From: Brachypterus glaber
Lineage: Eukaryota > Arthropoda > Insecta > Coleoptera > Kateretidae
Direction: 5' to 3'
Assembly: GCA_958510825.1 (NCBI GenBank)
Contig: OY294045.1
Location: 96,842,988 to 96,906,987, forward strand
DNA: 64,000 nt
In this document: one piece after another, positions 11,486 through 22,228 of the stretch
Layout of the letters: each line of letters opens with the position of its first letter
Position numbering within the stretch: the first letter of the stretch is position 1
Made by a program: the position numbers and the translations under genes
Notes under the pieces: generated by a model
What the model was told of the DNA's origin: nothing
Seen by the model: the letters and a program-made list of their open reading frames with translations, nothing else
Database searches by the model: none

Positions 11486-11838
11486 TTAATTTTATTTAGT
11501 GTTTCTTCTGAATCAACTTGTAGGATTTTACTATTCTCATCTTTTCTTACCAATATTTTTCCTTGGCTGAACCATACATATTTAATATTTAATTCTTTTT
11601 TCAGACTTCTAGCCTTTTTAAAAATAGATTGGTTTTCAAGAGTCATATCATGATTAATATATATGTAATCACTTCCCTGTTGTCCAATTTCTTCTTGCTT
11701 CAGACCTTTTTTTGTTTTATATGCTGTAAGTAGCTTCTCTTTGGACTCTACTGATGTAAGAGCTACTTTAACTAGTGGTTTTTCATCATTTTTTCCTAAC
11801 TTTTGTACATACTCAATTTCACCATCCCCAATTTTCAC
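11467..11838 (-). CDS. Retrotransposon ORF1 C-terminal part (FP-like domain)
   Basis: About 123 codons open without an ATG: KPLVKVALTSVESKEKLL, GSDYIYINHDMTLENQSIFK, YVWFSQGKILVRKDEN. This arrangement ('YIN.DMT', 'W...GKI.VRK') is that of the baculovirus FP-like C-terminal domain common in ORF1 proteins of insect non-LTR elements, thought to bind RNA. The N-terminal part is missing: stops lie directly upstream. Confidence 0.65.
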   Translation of the reverse strand: MKIGDGEIEYVQKLGKNDEKPLVKVALTSVESKEKLLTAYKTKKGLKQEEIGQQGSDYIYINHDMTLENQSIFKKARSLKKELNIKYVWFSQGKILVRKDENSKILQVDSEETLNKIKEKNLN

Positions 11839-11916
11839 ATTGCAGACATGTGATAATAATACTATGTAATGTATGTAATAGATGCAATAGTCTCATCGGC
11901 ATTGCCGCTTACTATT

Positions 11917-11949
<33 letters not shown>

Positions 11950-12123
11950 TTGTTTTATACATTATTTTATATTTTATACTTTATGTTTTATGTGATTTTA
12001 ACTGTGATTATTTAGATACTTACTTGTGTTTACCAACTATTTAAGAATAGCATTTTATATATATATATCCAGTCTCATCGGCCCTGCCACTTACTGTTTG
12101 TAATAATAATAATAATAATAATA
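11839..12123 (-). repeat. Duplicated 5' segment with ATT/AAT microsatellites
   Basis: The block AGTCTCATCGGC...CTTACT followed by (AAT)n occurs twice (11890-11950 and 12070-12124), about 180 bp apart. It resembles the tandem 5'-UTR monomers of some LINEs, which can carry the internal promoter. That role is inference. Confidence 0.6.
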
Positions 12124-12616
12124 AAGATGATGTTGATAGAGTAAATTATTATAGGGAAATTGTATACACATTATACGATTTCCAATGCCGGGCTTCTCAA
12201 GACCACGGACACGGATTAAAGGATATATTCTCCGCTTAATCTGCAATTTCGTATTTAGAATCTATCTGTTTCAATCTGTGATTGTTTCAATTACTGATTG
12301 ATTTTAAATCCGATTTTTTTATAGGGTTATAGCGTTTTTAATGGTTTTAATTTAGAAAAAGCTAATATCCTAAAATATTATTTAAATATTAAAGTACCAG
12401 TAACGGCATCCATAAGATATTAGATATAACAGGAATGTGGATTTATGATGTCACAAACACGTTATTTTCGGGATGTCATTGTGTGATATTATTAGGGGCG
12501 GACTTAGGACATCCCCAAAATGCTACATTCTTGTTAAATGAGACTACAATCTTAACATCACATGTCACATATTAACGTGACTTTCACGTGAATTTCATGT
12601 TATTTTGCTACCTGGG

Positions 12617-13852
12617 TATTTCTTCCAGCTTTATATAATAGCAGTTACTGTTATTTAACATTATTTGCATTCACGCATTATCTGTAGACTACTAATAAAC
12701 TGACAATATGTCAAATTATTCTAACCTCTTTCTTAAAATCTTACTTAAACTATAAAATAATTAATAAAATTGACAATTTGGCATATTTAAAACTTGCATT
12801 ATTTGTTGGTCCAACTGTACCTATAGAATTTCCCTTGGTCTGTATAATAAATTTCAGGGAGATTGTCAATGAGGAAGTCAAGCCATGTTTATCTAAGTTT
12901 AAGTAATTTGAGGCCCCTGGTTGACTAAGCATCAGTCGAGGCACCAGTGCTCACAAAAGCCTGGGTAAAAAGAGATAAAACCACTACTCAAAAAGTAACC
13001 ACACTCAATGTCGTGTTTTATATATTTTTCAAGATATTTTTTTAATAATTACCCCAATAAATACAATACATATTGATTTGTTTAATTTATACACACTAAT
13101 TTCAGTTTCAGACGTAACAATGAGCCGTATTGGACTTTTAGTGTTTAGAAAAAATTTAAGAAATTTTACCCTCAATTAGAGCACGTTTTTTACCTAATTG
13201 CAACTTAAAATTACCACAGAACATAAAAAATGTACAGAATTTTAATAGTTTCGAGTAAACTTAATGATTTTAATAATACTTGCAAGGTAAAAACTTGATA
13301 GCTAATTGCAGGTGCATTGTAAAAATTGGCCAAGCCTTGAGAAAAATAAACATCTCCAAAATTCTTTATTAAAGGAAAGTTTCTGCATACTTTTATAACT
13401 TTAAACAAGTTTAAATTAAAAAGCGAATTATATTATATAAATACCTTTTTATAAAAACACACTGACGGCCATTCTTGAATAATCGCGAGATTTTATTGGC
13501 ACCATTACAAATTTCTGGACAAGCTCGTAAATGAGGAAAAGAAATATCAGCAAAATTATCTGACTAAGGCTACGCCGATTATTAAATAATTTTAATGACT
13601 ATAAAATGTATTAAATCACAAAGTTCTAATTAAATTATGCAATAAAATATAATACCCTTTATTCAAAATTTTTATTAATTTAATTAAATATATTTAGTTT
13701 TGCATTTTAAAGAAAACGGAAAAATTACTTTAGACGCAATTCCGTAACCTTAGACATAATTAGTGATTTCTAGGGATTTTTGATTCAAGCACATTTGTCA
13801 TACTAGGGAATGTTTTTTTGGAACTAGTTTTCATAACCTCACTTTTTTAAAA
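12617..13852. other. Upstream region of WDR77
   Basis: About 1.2 kb of AT-rich sequence, mostly without recognisable repeats. A conserved-looking but uninterpreted minus-strand frame exists at 12944-12750; no homology was recognised and it is not called. The WDR77 promoter must lie in or near the last few hundred bases; no TATA box is convincing. Confidence 0.4.
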
Positions 13853-13988
13853 ATGTCATCAAACGCAAAAATGGAAGAGCTAGGAGTTTGCATTTACCCA
13901 CCAAATAAACCCATGGATCCGGTAATAGACTTTTCAACCACTCCAAAAATTTATGATAATATGATGTTTGTCGATTTTAATTCTAACG
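13853..13988 (+). CDS. WDR77: WDR77 exon 1 (start codon)
   Basis: Encodes residues 1-45 plus one base. The first ATG after an in-frame-stop-rich upstream region was chosen; a second Met lies at residue 7. Donor GTAAGC and a 57-bp intron follow. Confidence 0.85.
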
Positions 13989-16900
13989 GTAAGCGGAAGT
14001 TCTCGATTTTGCATTAGACGCTATATAGTCTTGTTTTGCTTACAGGAGCATGTATTTTGGGATCTTCCAGTATAGCCAATACGTTTTGGGAAGGTACTTT
14101 GTTATATTTTGAAAGTGCTAACCACATGGATCGGTTTGATCACAGAAGCCATTATATTTATTCTACATCGTCCGATGGAATATTTATTAATGATGAGATG
14201 GTATGTTTTATTTAAATTTAACCCCTTAATTTATTGTGGCAATAGTTTTTATTTTTTCCACTGTGGGAGTCCCACCCGGTTATTTATTAACCTGTTCTCA
14301 ATCACGGGTGCCACTGGCAGTACATGGACGACTTGCCTGAGGGCTGACATGCGCTACCATTGGTACACAGTCTAATGCATTTTAAATAGGCTGTAAAATC
14401 CATACAGCTATCATTGAGTTTTACCAAAAACACCGTCGTCGCCGAGGGGTTTATTTATTGTACAATCCTTGTGCACCTATCCAACAATCTTCATCAAAAT
14501 TTTGTACAATCAAAGATATATACTAGAAAATTTATTTAGTCTCTTGTAGTTGGTGTCTATGGTGTAATTTGAGTAATATTCTTTACATATTTAAATATTA
14601 GGGGTTATGTTCTGGGGATGAGTTTTATTTTTTTATACTTTCTAGAGTTGGTTTAAAATACTGCTGCTGCTGTTTTCACTTTTCTTGACATTTTACAAAA
14701 AAAAAATCAGTGTCTGAAAAATTAGTGACTATGATAACTTAAAAAAAAATTATCAGTTTAATAGTTTACCATGCAAAGTTCTTGGCTGGGATTGTTTTTG
14801 GTTCAAATCAAGGTGGGGTAAGTGGCCAAAGAAGGTTTTTTTAATGCAAATTTTTCGTTTTTTTTAAAACAAATTTACAAAATATTTTTAAAGTTTAAAA
14901 AAAATCAAAAAACAAATCTTAAACAATTAAAAAAAAGTCATTGTTAATATAAAAAAAGGGGAAGTATCCTTTTGTTGGCAGCATATTTTTGTAAAAACTA
15001 ATTATTTTGTTAGGGAATGTATAACCCATGTATACAATTTCCTTATAATAATTTACTCTATCAACATCATCTTATATCGATTTTTTTGCTTCGAACGTCG
15101 GTGAGAAGCAAAATAACATGACATTCACGTGAAAGCCACGTTAATATGTGACATGCGATATATTCACAGTGTTGCTAAATATTTGTTATTTAATAACATG
15201 GTTGTCACGTCACACGTATTACGTTGCAAATGTGATGTTAAATACATGTTATTTTTCAATATTATGTGATGTTATAATTTAGTTTAAAAATACACCCAAA
15301 AGTGATGTTAATTTCTTGTAATATAACATCCCTTGCTACCTGGGAAGTATTACGTAACGCAAAATTTGGCCATTTTTTAACCCGCCGTGTACAATAAAAT
15401 TTTCAAGGAATCCGTCTCTTTAAGCCTAGATCATTGTTAAAAACGTGATCCAATCAACATTTTATAAGTTTATAATTTTTTAGGTGTTACGTAACATTTT
15501 TACTGACACCCACCCCCCCTCTGTAACGCGGCGTAGCGTTTCCCCCCCCCTCCCCTAAAGCGTTATGTAATACTTAAACGTTTCCTTAGCAGCAGTATTT
15601 TTTATCTTTACAGATTGCCTTAGCAGAAGACACTGGTTTAATCAACATACTTAAACTTGATCAAGACAATATTATAAGATCTGTTAATTTTTGTAAAATG
15701 GTGGAGAGGATACCACAGATTGCAGTTTGGGAAAATTCTTCCAGGGTTTTAAGCTGCTCTGGAAGAACAGTTGCGGTTTGGAATGTAGAGAGCAATGATC
15801 ATTCCAAAAAGTCTTTTGCTATCCATGAGTAAGTAATAAGCCATAAAGATATGTAATGCTATGTATTCCATTATATTCTATCACAGTAAATGGTATACCA
15901 TACCAGTATATTGCATTTTCCCAAATACTCAAAAAAAAAAAAAATCAAAAAACCTAAAAAAAAAACAAAGTTAACATAACGCTAAATTTGGCCATTTTCG
16001 CAACCGGTTACCATCTCTAAGTGTTACGTAACATTTTTACTGACTACTTTCCCCTATATGCCTAGGTTAATTAAAATCAAATACGAAAAAATAAAAAAAA
16101 TTTTTTTTAGTTTTCCAAAAAAATTTTTTTTCAAAAAAAGTTTCTTTTTTCGTAAAACGAAAAAAAAATATTGCTGCCAACAAAATAATACTTTCCCCCA
16201 TTATAGCCCTAGGTTCATTAAAATCAAAAACTTGGTACTTATAAGTTATTGTTTTAGAAAAAAATAACATTCTACAAAAAATTACAATACTTAAAAAAAA
16301 AATTCGAGAATGCTTTGAGCTAAATACTGACTAAATTTTGCCCAGGTAGCAAAATAACATGACATTCACGTGAAAGCCACGTTAATATGTGACATGCGAT
16401 GTTAAGATTGTAGTCTCATTTAACAAGAATGTAGCATGGTTGGGATGTCCTAAGTCCGCCCCTAATAACATCACACAATGACATCCCGAAAATAACGTGT
16501 TTTTGACATCATAAATCCACATTCCTGCGCTGTTATATCTAATATCTTATGGATGCAGTTACTGGTACTTTAATATTTAAATAATATCCTAGGATATTAG
16601 ATTTTTCTAAATAAACCCATTAAAAATGCTATAACCCTAAAAAAAATAGGATTTAAAATCAATCAGTAATTGAAACAATCACAGATTGAAACAGATTCTA
16701 AATACGAAATTGCAGATTAAGCGGAGAATATATTCCTTTAATCCATGTCCGTGGTCTTCTGAAGCCCGGCAGAGCCCCCTATCCATTGGAAATCATATAA
16801 TGTGTATACAATTTCCTTATAATAATTTACTCTATGAACATCATCTTATATCGATTTTTTTGCTTCGAACGTCGGTGAGAAGCAAAATAACATGACATTC

Positions 16901-19647
16901 ACGTGAAAGCAACGTTAATATGTGGCATGCGATATATTCACAGCGTTGCTAAATATTTGTTATTAAATAACATGATTGTCACGTCTCACGTGTTACGTTG
17001 CAAATGTGATGTTAAATACATGTTATTTTTCAATATTATGTGATGTTATGATTTAGTTTAAAAATACACCCAAAAGTGATGTTAATTTCTTGTCATATAA
17101 CATCCCTTGCTACCTGGGTGACCAATGGATCATAGTTTTATTTTTCAAAGAACAGGATTGTAAAAATCGGGACGAGGCAAGGGGATCAAATTTAATTTAA
17201 ATTTAACGTATTGTCCGGACCGTGCTGTTTTACGAACTCTTCAAATTACACTGTCTAAAATGATCAAAATTTGCGTTACATAATACTTGAACGTTCCCTT
17301 TTGTTAGCAGCAATATTTTTTTAATATATATACACGGTGTATTTGAAATAGCGTAGGAAATTTTAAGAGGTGATTGCACATCGACTAATCCTACCAAGGC
17401 CCGTTTTTATGTGTTATTTTCATGTACTCATTTCAACCAGGGGTGTGCGAAACGGGGGGGGGGGGGCTTATCAGTTTTTTGTCCCAAACTTTTTTCTGTG
17501 TAACTTTTTTGCAATTTTATTTTTGAAATATGATTCGTCAGGTCAAAATACATAAAAAAGGTACTCTTGTTGTAATACTGTAGGATTAACCGTTTTCGAG
17601 AAAAATTCATTTGAAGGTGAAATTCTACGGTTCGAGGACGAAAAATTAAACACTAAAATGTTGAAAACCAAAATTTTAATGATGCAGGGCAAATGTACAT
17701 TAAAAACTAAGAAAAAAACTTCATATACAGGTACTTCCAAAAATCAATCCTAATGGAGCTATGGTCTCCTAAATATGCACCTTTTTTAAAGGGCTATGGT
17801 AGCTTTAAAAGCGTTTTTTCGACCTACATGTATGGAAAGTTTTTTTCTTAGTTTTTGATGTAGAATAACATTGCATCATTAAAATTTTGGTTTTCGACAT
17901 TTAAGTATTTAATTTTTCGTCCTCGAACCGTGAAATTTCACCTTCAAATGAACTTTTCTCGAAAACGATTAATCCTACAGTATTACAGCAAGAGTACCTT
18001 TTTTATGTATTTTGACCTGAGGAATCATATTTCAAAAATAAAATTGCAAAAAAGTTACACAGAAAAAAGTTTGGGACAAAAAACTGATAAGGCCCCCCGT
18101 TTCGCACACCCCTGTTTTAAATAAGTAGGTGATAATGACATACAAAGATGGGCCTTATTAGGATTAATTCACGTGCAAAACCTCGTTAATATATCTCAAA
18201 GGGTTCCTGAGTTATTAAATAAAAACCGATTTTTTTAGCCACTTTCAAAGGGGCGTAGCTTCCTTATGACGCATTTTTAGACATATGTTTATAGGAACTT
18301 TTTGTCATATTTTATCATGTAGAATCACCTGTTAAAATTTCGTACGCTATTTCAAATACACCCTGTATATATATATATATTTTTTTGTAGAAACTACCAT
18401 ATGGACAAAATTAATTCTGTAGATGTAAAAAAAGATGATCTAAATTTATTTATATCAGCAGCAGCAGACAGAAAAGCAGTATTGTGGGATTTAAGATCCG
18501 ATTTCCTTTGCTCAGGTAATATAACACTATTTAACATTATTTTCAGTTTATAAAAAAAAAACGTTCGAAAAACAGGTTACCGCGAAGAAATCCTTTTATT
18601 TGTCTGTCCTTCCCAACGAACTAACAACTCTTCTCTCTAGAATACGCATACCGTTAATATAAAGTATCGCCAACATCTCGGTTTGTTTGTAAACAAATTG
18701 TAGGTATATTCAGGCCTGAACAATAACCAGTAACTGTTATTGTTGTCTCTGTTAGAACAAAGCTGTGCGAGTAAGACAGAGGAATGTATATGTTGGCTAC
18801 GTTTTTTTCAGTTTTTACAAATGAAATGCCTATTCTAGAGAGGAGTTATTAGTTCGTTGGTCCTTGGGACTAAATATCTCATATCTCTCTAAATATCTGG
18901 TTTGAGATATTTAATTGGGACAACTATAAATCGAAAAGTATCCGGATTTTTTAAAATTTTAATTTGTTGTTTGTTAATTGTTGGTCTGTAGTTTAAAAAC
19001 CAAACATGCTATCTACTTTAGACCGAACTTTAAACTCTAAAAGCTTTAGAACAGAAAATCTTCATCTACAACATTCAAATTTCAGCATGGAAACGTTCAA
19101 GTATTACGTAACGCAAAATTTGGTCATTTTTACTGACACCCACGCGGCGTAACGTTTTCGAGCGTTACGTAATACTTGAACGTTCACAGACAAATCGTTT
19201 AAGCCAAAAGTTATAGATTTTTTCCCGTTCTTTTCTCAGCAAAACAATTTTCAGGATATTATTTGGTTATTTTTCTGTATTTTAGTTCTATATTCCAATG
19301 AATTTTGCTCACTTTCAAGTATTGCATGGAACCAAACAGACTCCAACTATATTTCCATCGGAACCCAAGCTGGCGACATCTATCTGATAGACAAAAGGGA
19401 ACCCAAAGAATTTGTTTCTGTTCTGCACAGTTTTAAAGACAGAATTCACAGAATGGCTTACAACAAAAACCAACTGGCTGTCTGTGCAGATTCCAACGAG
19501 ATCTTGATCATAGATTCCGAAAATGGTAGATTTGAGGAGAAACAAAAGATCAACAGGCATGAGAAATATGTAAGAGGTTTGAAATGGTTTGGAGATAAAT
19601 TATATTCATGTGGATTTGACAAACAAGTTGTTGCACATGAAGTATAG
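13853..19647 (+). CDS. WDR77: WDR77/MEP50 (valois)-like WD-repeat protein, complete
   Basis: Methylosome subunit: the WD-repeat partner that presents substrates (Sm proteins, histones) to PRMT5 for symmetric arginine dimethylation, in cytoplasm and nucleus. Join: 13853-13988, 14046-14200, 15614-15828, 18391-18515, 19286-19647. All introns are GT-AG, phases close, and the product is 330 residues (human WDR77 is about 342). Visible: the N-terminal GACILGSSSIANTFWEGTLL, matching the family's GASS...W.G segment; WD-type ends TVAVWNVES (exon 3), AVLWDLRS (exon 4) and GDIYLIDKRE plus EILIIDSENG (exon 5); and the C-terminal LYSCGFDKQVVAHEV, close to the family terminus. The repeats are degenerate, as usual for MEP50. 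It converges with Dis3. Another small WD protein cannot be fully excluded. Confidence 0.85.
14046..14200 (+). CDS. WDR77: WDR77 exon 2
   Basis: Encodes residues 46-97: GACILGSSSIANTFWEGTLL, then YIYSTSSDGIFINDEM. Acceptor TTACAG, donor GTATGT, phase 0 at the end. Confidence 0.88.
15027..15344 (+). mobile_element. Family B element, 3' half only (WDR77 intron 2)
   Basis: Matches the right half of 16341-17118, from the GTATACAATTTCC block to the terminal TTGCTACCTGGG. The left half is absent, so this is a truncated copy. Confidence 0.75.
15345..15579. mobile_element. Family O short inverted-repeat element (WDR77 intron 2)
   Basis: AAGTATTACGTAACGCAAAA at the left is inverted as GCGTTATGTAATACTT at the right, with a C-rich centre (CCCACCCCCCC). 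Related copies: 19095-19181, 50188-50333, 56969-57060. It abuts the family B fragment on one side and lies about 35 nt from WDR77 exon 3. Confidence 0.65.
15614..15828 (+). CDS. WDR77: WDR77 exon 3 (WD repeats)
   Basis: Encodes residues 98-168 plus two bases: IALAEDTGLINILKLDQ and VLSCSGRTVAVWNVES. Acceptor TTACAG, donor GTAAGT. A short inverted-repeat element ends about 35 nt before the acceptor. Confidence 0.88.
16341..17118 (+). mobile_element. Family B element, complete reference copy (WDR77 intron 3)
   Basis: CCCAGGTAGCAAAATAACAT at the left and TTGCTACCTGGG at the right. 778 bp, non-coding, with subterminal ACGTG/CACGT and AACATG motifs repeated many times. It provides the pre-insertion sequence for the retrotransposon at 8546-12123. 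Confidence 0.85.
17333..18365. mobile_element. Family C long-palindrome element (WDR77 intron 3)
   Basis: Starts CACGGTGTATTTGAAATAG and ends CTATTTCAAATACACCCTG between TA-rich flanks. The two ~480-bp arms are inverted copies (AACGAGGTTTTGCA, GTTTGGGACAAAAAACTGAT and TCGTCCTCGAACCGT all appear in both). It ends about 25 nt before exon 4. The small open frames inside are shared by all copies but run in both arms and show no protein-like features. Confidence 0.8.
18391..18515 (+). CDS. WDR77: WDR77 exon 4 (WD repeat)
   Basis: Encodes residues 169-210 plus one base: INSVDVKKDDLNLFISAAAD, then KAVLWDLRSDF. The acceptor is a TATATATATTTTTTTGTAG tract. A palindromic TE ends about 25 nt upstream. 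Confidence 0.88.
18516..19285 (+). other. WDR77 intron 4
   Basis: 770-bp intron, mostly unique-looking, holding an 87-bp family O hairpin (19095-19181) and an imperfect inverted pair at 18618-18660 and 18836-18870 (CTCTCTAGAATA.GC and inverse). Confidence 0.5.
19095..19181. mobile_element. Family O mini-hairpin (87 bp)
   Basis: GTTCAAGTATTACGTAACGC at the left and GCGTTACGTAATACTTGAAC at the right: perfect 20-bp terminal inverted repeats around a short centre. Confidence 0.8.
19286..19647 (+). CDS. WDR77: WDR77 exon 5 (C-terminus and stop)
   Basis: Encodes residues 211-330 and a TAG stop: FCSLSSIAWNQTDSNYISIG, GDIYLIDKRE, a run of WD-type strands and the terminal VRGLKWFGDKLYSCGFDKQV. Acceptor TTTTAG. 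Confidence 0.9.
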
Positions 19648-19693
19648 TTGAATTTTTTATCTTTAGCTCTACGTCAACATTTCAACTGTTTGA

Positions 19694-19699
19694 ATTAAA
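19694..19699 (+). promoter_or_regulatory. Likely WDR77 polyadenylation signal
   Basis: An ATTAAA hexamer 47 nt after the WDR77 stop codon, in unique-looking sequence. It is the commonest variant of AATAAA. Placement fits, but there is no transcript evidence. Confidence 0.45.
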
Positions 19700-19912
19700 A
19701 ACGTTCTAGATTGAGCTGCGTGTAAATCGAATGTGGATAGAGAAATTGCACTGTTGTTTTGACTTCTTTCAGCTATTCATGACATAGGGTTCAATTCTTT
19801 ATATTAACACGTTGACTGCGGTCTTCATGCCCCCGGAGACCTCTGCCGCAGTCAGCGCGCTAAGACATAATTTCAAGACTGAGTTTAAAGCTATTTGTGC
19901 AACTACTATGTA

Positions 19913-20899
19913 CACTGCCGCGCATTAAATTCCGGACACCTAAAAATTGACATTTTTTAAATTCAAATATTTCGAAAACTAATTAATGGACTTGACTGAT
20001 TCTTTTTTTGTTTTGAAGCTTAAACATTCTCTACTTTTGTTTGTTTTAAGAATGGTTATTTTTTTTTCGTATTAACAGCAACAAATAATGTACAACTAAG
20101 TTTCTTAACCCATCTTCTAGGACTTGCATGGTACGCCACTGCAACTGTATCAAATTATGAGTATTTTCTTTTTTATTTTTTTACTTTTTTACTTCTGGTT
20201 TGGGAGATATCAGGATTTTCCTGAAAGTTGTCATTTTTTCAGTCAACTCAAAAAGTACTAAATCAGCAGAGTTTTTTATTTAAAGCTCATGTCTTTTACT
20301 TCCTCTTCTAGGCTCATGTCTTTTACTTCTTCTTTTACAGTTTTTTCATCCCGGGGCAACTTTTTATGCCGTCTGACTGAGGCTTAACAGTGATTTCGCA
20401 GAACTGCCGCCGGACGGAGACCCTATTTTTTCTTCTACTCAAGTTTTTTAAACCCAATTTATGTTTTTGATAAGCTTAATTAGAAGAAAAACGTAACTCG
20501 GTTAAGCTTCAAATTTAAAGCACAGCATCAATCAAATTGATGTAGTACTTTTTGAGTTGACTGAAAAAATGATAACTTCCAGGAAAATCCTGATATCACC
20601 TAAACCAGAAGTAAAAAAGTAAAAAAATAAAAAGAAAATATTCATTAAAACTGCGGCAATAAGAAAGACTTTAATAATTTGATAAACAGTTGCAGTGGCG
20701 TACCATGAAAATCCTAGAAGAAGGGGTAAAAAACATAGTTGTACATTATTTGTAGCTATTAATACGAAAAAAAAAAAATTAATCATTCCTAAAACAAACA
20801 AAAGTAGAGAATGTTTAAGCATCAAAACAAAAAAAAAATCACTCAAAACCATTAATTAGTTTTCGAAATATTTGAATTTAAAAAATGTCAGTGGCAGTG
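19913..20899. mobile_element. Foldback MITE related to the Tc1 element at 52-55.8 kb
   Basis: Flanked by TA, starting CACTGCCGCGC and ending GGCAGTG. The arms (~350-400 bp) are inverted and share blocks with the long terminal repeats of the autonomous element: AAAACTAATTAATGGA, TTTTGAAGCTTAAA and TGGTACGCCACTGCA correspond to AAAACTATTTAATGGA, TTTTGAAGCTTGAA and TGGTTCGCCACTGCA at 52020-52200. It has no transposase: two arms joined without the coding middle. Confidence 0.8.
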
Positions 20900-21436
20900 T
20901 ACATCAGTTACGTGTTTTGCAACTTCTATTATATATTGCAAGCAACAAAACATGTTATATAATGGATATTTATCTGAATGCCATATATCGAGTTATATGG
21001 CAAATGTTCCCTAAATAATCTCTTTGCCACGTTGCTGACTTAAGTGTGTTTCTGGGAGAATACGTAGCGCTTGAAATGGCAACACCGATTTGATGGTCGC
21101 CTGTCCATAACCTTAAACAAGGTCATCGCCTCTGTCGCATCACTTAGAAAAACACTATGTTCGAGTCAGGAAATTATCTGTACACAATTTATTTTTTCTT
21201 CAAGCGTACTAAGATGTTGATATTTTATAACTGAACACACTAGTTAGAAGTGATCTATTTTTTTACAGCAAAAAAATGAGTTCATTGTTGTACGCCGTAA
21301 AAAAAAGTTAGCAAAACCACCACTGGCGGCAGCACTCTTTGACTTTGATGACAGCCATACGTCAAACTTGTTTATTATGTAAACAGGTGGTTGACTCGAG
21401 ATTCTGTGCAAAAACCTTGTGTGAAATTGATTAAAA
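20900..21436. other. Intergenic sequence, not assigned
   Basis: Less AT-rich than its neighbours at 21000-21420. It may be the leader of the short frame that follows; nothing else was recognised. Confidence 0.35.
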
Positions 21437-21544
21437 ATGATTGAAGAATATATGGTTTATACACCTACAAATCTCTCCGAAATTGCAAATGCTACATTAG
21501 ACAAGTTACCATCGAAATCGCGAAAAGTGTACGATTTAGCCTAG
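21437..21544 (+). pseudogene. Possible recombinase-type element N-terminal fragment
   Basis: A 35-codon frame with LSEIANATLDKLPSKSRKVY, ending DLA then TAG, followed by GAAAAAAATTT. 'LP.KSR..Y..AY..F' resembles the first helix of the SAM-like N-terminal domain in Crypton-type tyrosine recombinases. A Tyr codon expected after DLA is the stop, so the frame is broken or cut at an exon end. No catalytic region follows in the window. The similarity is remembered, short and uncertain. Confidence 0.3.
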
Positions 21545-21705
21545 GAAAAAAATTTAAAATGAGCTAATGAAGGTTTAAGTTTATTTTTAAAGGGTTTTAT
21601 TGGCCTATTTTAATAAAAAAAAACATACTTTATTACTGAATAAATTAAATTCAAAAATTAATATTAAAAATAAATATATAGGATGCTTGAAGAAAAAATA
21701 TGTTT

Positions 21706-21812
21706 CACTCAGAGGAAAAGTGCTTTTTTTACTCGTCTGTAGTTTCCGGACTCCGCTTCGCGTCGTCCGTAAATTCTACACACTAGTAAAAAAAAGCTTC
21801 ACTTTTTCTCTT
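21706..21812. repeat. Short inverted repeat
   Basis: GAGGAAAAGTGCTTTTTTTACT is approximately inverted at AGTAAAAAAAAGCTTCACTTTTTCTC, around a GC-rich centre (GGACTCCGCTTCGCGTCGTCC). Confidence 0.55.
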
Positions 21813-22228
21813 GGTAAAACAATATACTATTATGTCCTAAATAAATTGATATCAGATTTTTACCAATCAAACAAAATGAAATAAAGGTTGCTAAAAGCTA
21901 CCCCTAAGCTAGTTAAAGGGGAAAAAATCTCTCAATTTTATTTTATTTTTACCAAAAGGTCAAATACCATTTGAATTAGGCGTAAACTGCCACTATATGT
22001 TTTTAAAAATGATTACACCTTTTAGGTGTCACCTAAATAGTTATTATTTAAAATATTTGTTCTGAATTATTTTTCTTTGTTAGAGTTAAGTAATTTAAAT
22101 AAATAAAAAAAATTATTTAACAAAACAGTTTATTTCTTACAAAGATATAGTATAGTTATTTACTTAAATCTAACAGCCATTATTTCAATTAATAGTAAAC
22201 TCTTGGTAACAAAACCAAATCTCTTATT

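Larger units (their letters stand above)
8546..12123 (-). mobile_element. Non-LTR (LINE) retrotransposon, nearly complete, CR1/Jockey-like
   Basis: Minus-strand order: 5' region with duplicated segments, partial ORF1, endonuclease, reverse transcriptase, 3' UTR and a poly-A run (T-run at 8552-8566). The insertion point is exact because family B copies elsewhere run ATCGATATAAGATGATG uninterrupted. A 3' fragment of the same family (AAAATACAGGATTCAGGTAA) lies at 60348-60410. ORF1 lacks its N-terminus and ORF2 is split by one A-run length change, so this copy is probably inactive but young. Confidence 0.85.
8274..12616 (-). mobile_element. Family B TA-flanked element, split by a retrotransposon
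   Basis: The left end CCCAGGTAGCAAGG and right end GCTACCTGGG are inverted, with TA on both sides. Without the insert (8546-12123) the two parts align in reverse to the uninterrupted ~778-bp copy at 16341-17118. Internal sequence is rich in repeated AACATG/ACGTG motifs and has no open frame, so it is non-autonomous. Confidence 0.8.

Noticed and set aside
12750..12944. 64-codon minus-strand frame upstream of WDR77
   Set aside because: No homology recognised, no flanking exon with matching phase, and the length is not surprising in this region.
17428..18124. Recurring 60-80-codon frames shared between 17.5, 18.0, 24.0, 33.6 and 37.3 kb
   Set aside because: All lie in the arms of the palindromic family C. 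The same sequence is open in both orientations, and the copies differ by frameshifts, so recurrence reflects repeat identity and not protein conservation.
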